Positions 1 through 5,051 of a DNA stretch of 5,051 nt are shown here, in pieces (within the stretch, counting starts at the first letter, position 1; each line of letters opens with the position of its first letter). A program made the position numbers and the translations under genes. This DNA is from Streptosporangiaceae bacterium (GTDB lineage: Bacteria; Actinomycetota; Actinomycetes; Streptosporangiales; Streptosporangiaceae), in NCBI GenBank assembly GCA_030040815.1, contig JASHSZ010000372.1, positions 1 through 5,051 on the forward strand, given 5' to 3'. Below the pieces are notes generated by a model. The model saw only the letters and a program-made list of their open reading frames with translations, had not been told where the DNA came from and did not search any database.

Positions 1-1193
1 CGCACTTCGACGCCATGCTGGAGGCAAACGGCCTGGGCGACGTGCGTCGGTTCATCGTGCCGGAGACGACGGTCAGGGACGCGATGCTGCCGACGGAGGC
101 CGCAGCGCCGGTCCGCTCCTGGCTGGTCGACACCGCGAGGCGCGAGGACAGGCGCGTCGCCGTGCTGACCCAGACCATGTCGGGCGTGCTGGACACCTTC
201 CGCAGCCGGGTGCCCGCGCTCGCGGACCAGGTAACCGAGCAGCTCGCGCTGCGGCGGGTGCTGAGCGAGACGGTCGAGACTGCCTACCGCGCCGGCCTGA
301 CGGAGATCGAGCAGGCCACCACCGGTGGTGCTCTGCTCCAGGGCGAGGTGCTGGCCCGCTGGCAGGACTTCGCTGGCACTGGCGACTTGCTCAGAGCCCT
401 GCAGGTTCGGCGCGGCCGCAGCGGCAAGCAGCGGAAGCCGCAGATGCCCGCCAGGGCGAGCGCGGTCAGGGATGCCCTGCAGGTCAGCTTGGAATCCCTG
501 GTGACAGCCGTAGCGGGCCGCGCGGCTGAGTCCATCGTGGCCAGCTGGCAGTACCAGCCCGCCGGGGCGAGTCTGCTCGGCGAGCTCGACGCGGCGGCTA
601 GCAGGCCGGCTGGCGCAGCCGGACGCGAGGATGACTTCGTGGCCTCTGCGCTCGCCGACCTGGGCCTGGCTGTCCAGGGCGCGGGTGGTGACCGCCGGAA
701 CTCAGCCACGCTGTCGCGGCCAACCGCAGCGCTGGCCGCCGCCGCGGCGACCGCGATCAGCAGCTGGCAGGCGCACGTGCTGGACATGGTCCGGGCCGAG
801 AACGTGACCAAGCGCTCGATCGCCAGGGTGGTGTCGTTCGACGACGAGTCGCTCGCGCTTGCACTGACCGTCGGCGTGTTCGCTGCTGCGCCCGCGCCTG
901 CTTCCGCGGCGGCGAGCGCCGAGCTGCAGGCGGAGGCCGGCGCTGGTCCTGACGCTGCCGTGACCGAGGATCCGAGCGCAGTGCCGCAGCGGCTGCTGAC
1001 GTCATTGTTCGGTGCCGGGCTGCTGCGGGATATGGGCAGCCGAGTGCGGCAGGACCTGCGCGAGCGGGTCACGGTGCTGTTCCGGGTCGAGGCGAGGCGG
1101 TTCTTCGAGGTTCTAGACTCTGCTGGCGTGCCGGACGAGACCGCGGCGACAGAACTGCTGCAAGCCGGCTATGCGCTTGAAGGAGCGCGATGA
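1..1193 (+). CDS. Dynamin-family (dynamin-like) protein, C-terminal part, 5' end outside window
   Basis: The frame is open to the left edge (first full codon at 3), and the Met codon at 15 lies inside a continuing sequence (His-Phe-Asp-Ala-Met), so it is not a convincing start. The GTPase domain must lie upstream; no Walker A motif is visible. About 396 residues remain. They are Ala/Leu/Arg/Glu-rich and read as the helical stalk region of bacterial dynamin-like proteins. The part around nt 783-890 (LDMVRAENVTKRSIARVV, then a short hydrophobic stretch at nt 849-896) and the C-terminal block with LLTSLFGAGLLRDM and RQDLRERVTVLFRVEARRF resemble the ends of actinobacterial proteins annotated as dynamin family. 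The Ala-rich piece at nt 885-960 is probably a flexible linker. It overlaps the next GTPase gene by four bases, implying an operon. Family membership is recalled from related actinobacterial proteins, not from a search. Membrane-remodelling GTPase function is inferred. Confidence 0.75.
   Translation, partial: HFDAMLEANGLGDVRRFIVPETTVRDAMLPTEAAAPVRSWLVDTARREDRRVAVLTQTMSGVLDTFRSRVPALADQVTEQLALRRVLSETVETAYRAGLTEIEQATTGGALLQGEVLARWQDFAGTGDLLRALQVRRGRSGKQRKPQMPARASAVRDALQVSLESLVTAVAGRAAESIVASWQYQPAGASLLGELDAAASRPAGAAGREDDFVASALADLGLAVQGAGGDRRNSATLSRPTAALAAAAATAISSWQAHVLDMVRAENVTKRSIARVVSFDDESLALALTVGVFAAAPAPASAAASAELQAEAGAGPDAAVTEDPSAVPQRLLTSLFGAGLLRDMGSRVRQDLRERVTVLFRVEARRFFEVLDSAGVPDETAATELLQAGYALEGAR
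1180..1185 (+). promoter_or_regulatory. Ribosome binding site of the GTPase gene, within the end of the dynamin-like gene
   Basis: AAGGAG lies four bases before the ATG at 1190 and inside the last codons of the preceding gene. With the ATGA stop/start overlap (1190-1193) it decides the start of the GTPase and suggests translational coupling. Another in-frame Met six codons into the protein lacks a comparable site. Confidence 0.7.
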
Positions 1194-2983
1194 GCGCCAC
1201 GCTGATGCCGCTGGTTGCGGACGACGCCGACCGCGCAGACCTGTCTGCCCGGCTGGCGGCACTCGATCGCATCACCCGTATCGGTGTCGCCCGCACCGGG
1301 CCGGACGGCTTCAGCGAGGAGCTGCTGACGGCGGCAACGGACGTGCTCACCAGGGCGGGCGAGCGACTGCGGCTGTCTTCTAGCCATACCGTGGTGTCGC
1401 TCGCCGGCGGAACGGGCAGTGGCAAGTCCTCGCTGTTCAACCAGCTCTCCGGAGCTGACTTCTCGGCGGTCGGAGTCACCAGGCCGGTGACCAGGGAAGC
1501 GCACGCGTGCGTGTGGGGGGTTGCTGGCTCCGGTCCGCTGCTGGAGTGGCTGGGCGTCCCCCGCAGGTACCGGTATGCCAGGGCGAGCGCCCTCGGCAGC
1601 GGCGAGCAGTCCATGGCCGGGCTCGTACTGCTCGACCTGCCTGACCACGACTCCGTCCTGGGGCACGCCACGGATCTCGTGGAAACCCTGGCGGGACTGT
1701 CCGACCTGATGATCTGGGTGCTCGACCCGCAGAAGTACGCCGACGCCGCCGTGCACCGGCGCTTCCTGATGCCGCTCGCCGGACACTCCGAGGTCGTGGC
1801 CGTCGTGCTCAACCAGTGCGACCTGCTGACCGTCGGCCAGATCGAGGATTGCGTCACCGACCTGCGCCGGCTGCTCGACGACGAGGGTCTCGGGGAGGTG
1901 CCCATCCTGGTCACCTCGGCCAAGACCGGAGAAGGCATCGAGGAACTGCGCAAGCTGCTGATCGAGACGGTATCTGCTCGCCGGGCTGCGTCTACGCGCA
2001 TCGCCGCCGACGTCGACAAGGTCGTCGCGCGGTTCGAGCCCTACGGTGCTGAGCCCTCCGGGGCCGAGCCCTACGGGACCGGTCACGCCGGGGGGGCTGC
2101 TGGTCCGGTGGCCGGAGACGGCCGGCGTTTCGACGAGATGCTGCCCGGCGGCACTGAGGGAGAAGTCGGCACCGCGCTGATCGAGGCGGCGGGCGCGCAG
2201 GCCATCGGCGAATCGCTGCGCACCGCTAGGGAACTGCGGGCGGCGGACTACATCGGCTGGCCGGTCAGCTGGGCGCTGACGCGCCTGACGAGCCCGGACC
2301 CGGCCCGCAAGGTCAGGCTCGGCATGCTCTGGGACCAGCTCAAGGACATCACGGCTGGGCCGTCGGGTGTCCAGCAGGCCGAAATCGACAACACCCTGAC
2401 CTGGGTAGCGGACAACCGGGTGCCGGCACTGCCGAGGCCGTGGTCGCGTACCGTGCGGGCCGCGCTGCGGTCTAGAGCCGGGGACATCCCGGACGCTGTG
2501 AGTGCCCAGATCGGCGCGGCGCTGCCCGACGGACCCGCCGTCGAGCCGTGGTGGCGCGCGATCGGCATGCTGCATGGACTCCTGCTCGGGTGCGTGCTTC
2601 TGGGATTCACCTGGCTCGTTGCTCTGCTGGTGCTCGGGATCGGCGGGGTCGGCGGCCCCGGCGGGGCCGCCGCTGGGACTCCGAAGCTGTTCTCCGATGC
2701 GTGGCTGCTGCCCATTGCAGCCGGCATGATCGTGATCGGACTGCTCGGTGGCTGGCTCACGGCGCGGACCTGCATCCGGGCCGTCGGCGAGGCGGCGGAG
2801 CGGGAGACCGCGGACCTGCTCGACGACATTCATCAGCGGCTCACCTCCGTCGCGCGGAATCTTGTCGTGGCTCCGGCCGACTTCGAGCTTGCGGAACTCG
2901 GTGTGTTCCGCCGGGAGTTGCGGATCGCAGCCGGCGGTCGGCCGCCGGCTGGGCAGCCATCCGGCAGCCTTCCCTCGGCGTAA
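1190..2983 (+). CDS. YfjP/Era-like GTPase with two C-terminal transmembrane segments
   Basis: A 597-residue protein with an N-terminal G domain. G1 is GGTGSGKS at residues 73-80. A probable G2 Thr lies in GVTRPVTR at 95-102. The G3 position reads DLPD (149-152), with Asp where classic GTPases have Gly (DxxG). G4 is NQCD (208-211), with Gln replacing Lys of NKxD. G5 is SAKTG (243-247). A linker at about 283-312, rich in Gly, Pro and Ala, contains a threefold five-residue repeat. A mostly helical region follows. Two hydrophobic segments at about 460-484 and 504-524, separated by a Gly-rich turn, should form a membrane hairpin. The tail from 525 is charged and helical. The protein probably acts at the cytoplasmic membrane, perhaps as partner of the dynamin-like protein encoded just upstream; the ATGA overlap supports production as a pair. 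Streptomyces DynA/DynB and mycobacterial IniA/IniC are precedents for paired bacterial dynamins, but orthology is not shown here. GTP binding is well supported; the cellular role is inferred. Confidence 0.85.
   Translation: MSATLMPLVADDADRADLSARLAALDRITRIGVARTGPDGFSEELLTAATDVLTRAGERLRLSSSHTVVSLAGGTGSGKSSLFNQLSGADFSAVGVTRPVTREAHACVWGVAGSGPLLEWLGVPRRYRYARASALGSGEQSMAGLVLLDLPDHDSVLGHATDLVETLAGLSDLMIWVLDPQKYADAAVHRRFLMPLAGHSEVVAVVLNQCDLLTVGQIEDCVTDLRRLLDDEGLGEVPILVTSAKTGEGIEELRKLLIETVSARRAASTRIAADVDKVVARFEPYGAEPSGAEPYGTGHAGGAAGPVAGDGRRFDEMLPGGTEGEVGTALIEAAGAQAIGESLRTARELRAADYIGWPVSWALTRLTSPDPARKVRLGMLWDQLKDITAGPSGVQQAEIDNTLTWVADNRVPALPRPWSRTVRAALRSRAGDIPDAVSAQIGAALPDGPAVEPWWRAIGMLHGLLLGCVLLGFTWLVALLVLGIGGVGGPGGAAAGTPKLFSDAWLLPIAAGMIVIGLLGGWLTARTCIRAVGEAAERETADLLDDIHQRLTSVARNLVVAPADFELAELGVFRRELRIAAGGRPPAGQPSGSLPSA
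2036..2080 (+). repeat. Three 15-bp tandem repeats inside the GTPase linker
   Basis: Three adjacent 15-base units begin at 2036, 2051 and 2066, each starting GAGCCCT. They encode EPYGA, EPSGA and EPYGT (residues 283-297). The unit is a multiple of three, so copy-number change would keep the frame. The repeat lies in the low-complexity linker between the G domain and the helical part, and is followed by a run of seven G at 2090-2096. Confidence 0.8.
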
Positions 2984-2995
2984 CGGCCTCGCCTT

Positions 2996-3023
2996 GCGGC
3001 GCCGGCGACGCTTGCCGCGCCGC
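2996..3023 (+). terminator. GC-rich hairpin after the GTPase stop, possible terminator or attenuator
   Basis: GCGGCGC (2996-3002) pairs with GCGCCGC (3017-3023), and GGC (3004-3006) pairs with GCC (3014-3016). One base is bulged at 3003 and the loop has seven bases. It begins 13 bases after the stop. No T-tract follows. U-less hairpins are used as terminators in some actinobacteria, but such stems also arise by chance in DNA this GC-rich, and termination here would leave ssb without a visible promoter. Confidence 0.3.
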
Positions 3024-3126
3024 ACTCGCGTGGTGAATCCTCGGGGCTGCGCGGCTCGGGGCACGCTCGGCTGTCCACAGGCTGGGGCGGCACGGGCTGC
3101 GCCGTGCACAGGCGGCTGCGCCGAGG

Positions 3127-3231
3127 GTGCGGTCCCTCAGCGAGGAGCTGATCCTGAACCTGATCGCCGGCGACGTCGGGTTCGCTGGCAGCGCGGCGGG
3201 CTGGCCAAGGATCCCGTCGCAGCCGATCTGA
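3127..3231 (+). CDS. Possible 34-residue small protein or leader peptide upstream of ssb
   Basis: A GTG-started frame reads as a balanced peptide beginning with SLSEELILNLIAGD after the first two residues and ending in PSQPI. I do not recognise it. Counting its 34 codons, G or C occupies 22 first positions, 18 second positions and 32 third positions, the pattern expected of real genes in a GC-rich genome. The 30 codons upstream in the same frame have a more even, non-coding-like profile. The TGA stop (3229-3231) shares its last base with the AGGAGG of ssb and ends 11 bases before the ssb ATG, so re-initiation or coupling is plausible. Against it, no ribosome binding site stands at a suitable distance before the GTG. 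It could instead be the remnant of a longer gene. An upstream extension is possible as far as the TGA at 3034, but no better start is visible. Confidence 0.35.
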   Translation: MRSLSEELILNLIAGDVGFAGSAAGWPRIPSQPI

Positions 3232-3236
3232 GGAGG
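3231..3236 (+). promoter_or_regulatory. Ribosome binding site of ssb
   Basis: A perfect AGGAGG stands six bases before the ATG at 3243. It fixes the ssb start at that ATG, although the frame is open for hundreds of bases further upstream. The OB-fold sequence also begins immediately at this Met. Confidence 0.85.
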
Positions 3237-3242
3237 CTCGGG

Positions 3243-3911
3243 ATGGCCAACGACGCATATTTTGCTGTGAACGGTTACGTCGCTACACAGCCGAGGGTTG
3301 GCAGGACCAGGGGCGGGGCGCCCTCGCTGTCCATGCGGGTCGCTTGGACACCGCGTGCCATCAACAAGGCGACCGGTGAGTGGGCAGATCAGCAGACGTC
3401 GTTCGTGAGCGTCATCTGCTACCGGAAGATCGCCGAGAACGCCGCGAGGTGTTTGCGACGCGGCGACCCGATCACGCTCAGGGGCACCGTCCAGGTCCGG
3501 GAGCACTCCGATCAGGCAGGCATGAAGCGCTACAGCGTCGATGTCGTGGCGGACAGCCTCGGCCACGACATGGCACGCGGCCTATCCCACTACAGCAAGA
3601 CGCCGCAGCGCGCGGAGCAGACAGCCGAGGAGTACGAGTGGTCGACCGCCGCTGAGCGCATGCCGCTGCCTGGTGACGTAGCGGCCGGGCTGGCAAGCGA
3701 CCAGCGCTCCGACGGACCAAATCGGAGCGGCCCAGCTCAGCCGCCCGACGTGGATAGTGCTGTCGGCGAGCCGGATGAGCTCATGCCCGGACGGCCCGGG
3801 CAGGCTCCACCGGACCCTGACGACGCCGACGACGTGCCAGACCCGGCGGACCCGGATGACGAGCCCGACCTGACCGACCCAGAAGCCGAGCTGGTCGGTG
3901 CGCGTGCCTGA
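3243..3911 (+). CDS. ssb: Accessory single-stranded DNA-binding protein (SSB paralog)
   Basis: A 222-residue protein with an N-terminal OB fold at about residues 5-110. Recognisable family segments are NGYVATQP (10-17), NKATGE (41-46), YRKIAENAARCLRRGDPITLRG (60-81, quoted in part) and SDQAGMKRY (89-97), which align with E. coli SSB at matching numbers. The ssDNA-stacking residues Trp54, Phe60 and Trp88 of E. coli SSB correspond to Phe54, Tyr60 and His88, and no Trp is present at position 40. After about 115 comes a hydrophilic linker. A Pro/Asp-rich acidic tail (about 191-214) ends in LVGARA instead of the DDDIPF-like tip that recruits partner proteins in housekeeping SSBs. The position directly before ettA matches mycobacterial SSBb (Rv2478c beside Rv2477c), an accessory paralog. 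Binding of ssDNA during repair, recombination or stress is the likely role. The housekeeping ssb normally sits between rpsF and rpsR, which is not the context here. Confidence 0.88.
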   Translation: MANDAYFAVNGYVATQPRVGRTRGGAPSLSMRVAWTPRAINKATGEWADQQTSFVSVICYRKIAENAARCLRRGDPITLRGTVQVREHSDQAGMKRYSVDVVADSLGHDMARGLSHYSKTPQRAEQTAEEYEWSTAAERMPLPGDVAAGLASDQRSDGPNRSGPAQPPDVDSAVGEPDELMPGRPGQAPPDPDDADDVPDPADPDDEPDLTDPEAELVGARA

Positions 3912-3929
3912 CCAGGCCATCGGCGTCCG

Positions 3930-3962
3930 CGGCCATGGCCCGACCGCTTCGGGCCATGGCCG
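3930..3962 (+). terminator. Perfect 14-bp inverted repeat after ssb, probable transcription terminator
   Basis: The arm CGGCCATGGCCCGA (3930-3943) is the exact reverse complement of 3949-3962, around a five-base CCGCT loop. It begins 18 bases after the ssb stop and lies far ahead of ettA. There is no T-tract, as in many GC-rich actinobacterial terminators. Each arm contains the palindrome GGCCATGGCC, so a protein-binding dyad is an alternative. Termination here would separate the ssb operon from ettA, in keeping with a separate ettA promoter. Confidence 0.65.
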
Positions 3963-4049
3963 GGCAGCCAGCCGGCGACACTGCAGCGGACCAGGGTGGC
4001 GGCGACTCACCACCCGGCCGGGGCGCGTTGGCAACGCCCAGCCGTCTCG

Positions 4050-4079
4050 TTCGAAGCCCTTGCTGCCAGCCCCTACGCT
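4050..4079 (+). promoter_or_regulatory. Putative ettA promoter giving a leaderless mRNA
   Basis: TACGCT (4074-4079) fits the TANNNT -10 pattern of the main actinobacterial sigma factor and ends seven bases before the ATG at 4087, so the predicted transcript would begin at or next to that A. A weak -35 candidate TTCGAA (4050-4055) lies 18 bases upstream. No Shine-Dalgarno sequence precedes the ATG. Leaderless starts with exactly this spacing are common in actinobacteria. The -35 match is poor. Confidence 0.5.
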
Positions 4080-4086
4080 TATTGGC

Positions 4087-5051
4087 ATGCCGGAGTTCAT
4101 CTACCAGATGCGCCGTGTCCGCAAGGCGCACGGCGACAAGGTCATTCTCGACGAGGTCACGCTGGCGTTCCTGCCGGGGGCCAAGATCGGCGTCCTCGGC
4201 CCTAACGGCACTGGTAAGTCGACCTTGCTGCGGATGATGGCCGGCGTGGAGCAGCCCTCGAACGGAGACGCCCGGCTCATGCCCGGTTTCTCGGTCGGCA
4301 TCCTGGATCAGGAGCCGGGCCTGGATGAGTCGAAGACGGTGCTCGGCAACGTCGAGGAGGGCGTCGCGGAGACCAAGGCGCTGCTGGACCGCTACAACTG
4401 GATCGCCGAGCAGATGGCGACCGACTACTCCGACGAGCTGCTGGCCGAGATGGGCACGCTGCAGGAGCAGCTGGACCACAAGAATGCCTGGGACCTGGAC
4501 AGCCAGCTCGAGCAGGCCATGGACGCGCTGCGCTGTCCGCCGCCGGACGCCGATGTCAGCGTGCTGTCGGGTGGCGAACGCCGCCGGGTCGCGCTCTGCC
4601 GGCTGCTGCTGTCCCAGCCCGACCTGTTCCTCCTGGACGAGCCGACCAACCACCTCGACGTCGAGAGCGTTCAGTGGCTCGAACAGCACCTGGAGAAGTA
4701 TCCGGGCACCGTGGTGGCGGTTACCCACGACCGGTATTTCCTTGACAATGTGGCCGGCTGGATCCTGGAGCTGGATCGCGGGCACGCCTACCCGTATGAG
4801 GGTAACTACTCCACTTACCTGGAAACCAAGGCGGCCCGGCTGAAGGTGGAGGGTGCCAAGGACGCCAAGCGGCGCAAGCGGCTGGAGGACGAGCTCGAGT
4901 GGGTCCGGTCCAGCCCTCGTGCCCGGCAGGCCAAGAGCCGCGCCCGGCTGCAGCGTTACGAGGAGATGGCAGCCGAGGCCGAGAAGAACCGGAAGCTGGA
5001 CTTCGAGGAGATCCAGATCCCGCCGGGTCCGCGCCTTGGCACGCTGGTGGT
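4087..5051 (+). CDS. ettA: Energy-dependent translational throttle protein EttA (ABC-F ATPase), N-terminal 321 residues, 3' end outside window
   Basis: The first ABC domain is complete. Walker A is GPNGTGKS (38-45), the Q-loop Gln is Q75, and the signature LSGGE is at 160-164. Walker B LFLLDEP (180-186) has catalytic Glu185, close to Glu188 of E. coli EttA. The D-loop is NHLD (188-191) and the switch His is H214. An insertion at about 95-145 is the EttA arm, which reaches towards ribosomal protein L1 in the E. coli factor. From about 243 the charged, helical interdomain (P-site tRNA interaction) linker begins, with many Lys/Arg residues. The window ends before the second ABC domain; family members are about 555-560 residues. 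There are no membrane segments, as expected for ABC-F. It binds the ribosomal E site and gates entry of initiation complexes into elongation according to ATP/ADP ratio. The start is chosen because the MPEFIYQMRRVRKAHGDK opening matches the family, and no in-frame alternative fits better. It is probably transcribed from its own promoter. Confidence 0.95.
   Translation, partial: MPEFIYQMRRVRKAHGDKVILDEVTLAFLPGAKIGVLGPNGTGKSTLLRMMAGVEQPSNGDARLMPGFSVGILDQEPGLDESKTVLGNVEEGVAETKALLDRYNWIAEQMATDYSDELLAEMGTLQEQLDHKNAWDLDSQLEQAMDALRCPPPDADVSVLSGGERRRVALCRLLLSQPDLFLLDEPTNHLDVESVQWLEQHLEKYPGTVVAVTHDRYFLDNVAGWILELDRGHAYPYEGNYSTYLETKAARLKVEGAKDAKRRKRLEDELEWVRSSPRARQAKSRARLQRYEEMAAEAEKNRKLDFEEIQIPPGPRLGTLV

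Larger units (their letters stand above)
2984..3242 (+). other. GTPase-ssb intergenic spacer
   Basis: This 259-bp stretch has no long gene. It contains a GC-rich hairpin (2996-3023), a DnaA-box-like 9-mer CTGTCCACA (3071-3079), and a possible 34-codon ORF (3127-3231). No TANNNT-type -10 element is visible on the + strand, so ssb has no obvious promoter of its own here and may be read from the upstream GTPase transcript. The ssb frame stays open through the spacer, but the translation is Arg-rich and lacks coding character until the ATG at 3243. Confidence 0.6.
3912..4086 (+). other. ssb-ettA intergenic spacer rich in dyads
   Basis: Besides the 14-bp inverted repeat and the promoter candidate, this 175-bp spacer holds a weaker hairpin, GGGTGG (3994-3999) with CCACCC (4010-4015), a palindrome CCCGGCCGGG (4013-4022), and a small stem GCGTT/AACGC (4025-4029 and 4033-4037). 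No coding frame stands out. The last 45 bases are visibly less GC-rich, as expected around a promoter. Confidence 0.6.

Noticed and set aside
284..1072. A 262-codon minus-strand frame over the dynamin-like gene
   Set aside because: The translation is Ser/Ala/Arg-rich low complexity, typical of an antisense shadow, with no start signal.
1169..3109. A 646-codon open frame on the minus strand, opposite the GTPase gene
   Set aside because: Its translation is Arg/Gly/Pro/His-rich with no recognisable domain, and it lies opposite a complete GTPase with all G motifs. Long antisense frames are expected in GC-rich genes with few A/T third positions.
2748..3242. N-terminal extension of SSB to an upstream Met at 2748
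   Set aside because: The extension overlaps the GTPase C terminus in another frame and is Arg-rich. The OB fold starts at 3243 behind a perfect AGGAGG.
4060..4065. TTGCTG as -35 element for ettA
   Set aside because: Only eight bases separate it from the TACGCT -10 candidate, far short of the usual 16-19.
3781..4785. A 334-codon minus-strand frame over the ssb end and ettA
   Set aside because: It is the mirror of the ettA coding frame. The + strand has every ABC-F motif in order; the minus translation has no motif order of its own.
4325..4843. A 172-codon + strand frame within ettA
   Set aside because: It is Arg/Ser/Trp-rich and offset from the conserved ettA frame, which continues through it without interruption.
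1..5051. CRISPR array, tRNA, rRNA or insertion sequence
   Set aside because: I found no regularly spaced direct repeats, tRNA-like cloverleaf, rRNA sequence, transposase frame or terminal inverted repeats. Codon bias is uniform over all genes, with no sign of recent transfer.

Overview
The window is GC-rich DNA with strongly G/C-biased third codon positions and AGGAGG-type ribosome binding sites. Its gene order (dynamin-like protein, Era/YfjP-type GTPase, accessory SSB, EttA) is one I know from Actinomycetota. The host is therefore most likely a high-GC actinobacterium. The genus cannot be settled from the sequence. All genes lie on the + strand, and both ends of the window cut through genes.

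Layout: (1) Positions 1-1193 hold the C-terminal part of a dynamin-family protein whose GTPase domain lies upstream of the window. (2) Positions 1190-2983 hold a complete 597-residue GTPase with an N-terminal G domain and two membrane segments near the C terminus. It overlaps gene 1 by an ATGA junction, so the two are almost certainly translated together. (3) Positions 2984-3242 form a 259-bp spacer. It holds a GC-rich hairpin just after the GTPase stop, one DnaA-box-like 9-mer, and a possible 34-codon ORF (3127-3231) with clear coding periodicity. The stop codon of that ORF runs into the ribosome binding site of the next gene. (4) Positions 3243-3911 hold a divergent single-stranded DNA-binding protein of 222 residues, resembling the accessory SSB paralogs of actinobacteria. 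(5) Positions 3912-4086 form a 175-bp spacer with a perfect 14-bp inverted repeat (likely terminator) and a -10-like element placed so that the following mRNA would be leaderless. (6) From 4087 to the window end lie the first 321 codons of the ABC-F translation factor EttA: the first ABC domain, the arm and most of the interdomain linker.

How the parts may work together: the first two genes look like a coupled pair of membrane-remodelling GTPases, which in other actinobacteria act in septation or membrane maintenance. The SSB would bind exposed single-stranded DNA, and EttA gates translation initiation according to ATP/ADP level. Co-occurrence is the only link between the GTPase pair, SSB and EttA visible here; a shared function is inference. 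The core genes are ordinary conserved actinobacterial genes. The less explained items are the putative small ORF before ssb, the unusual DNA-binding face and tail of the SSB, and the promoter architecture of ettA.
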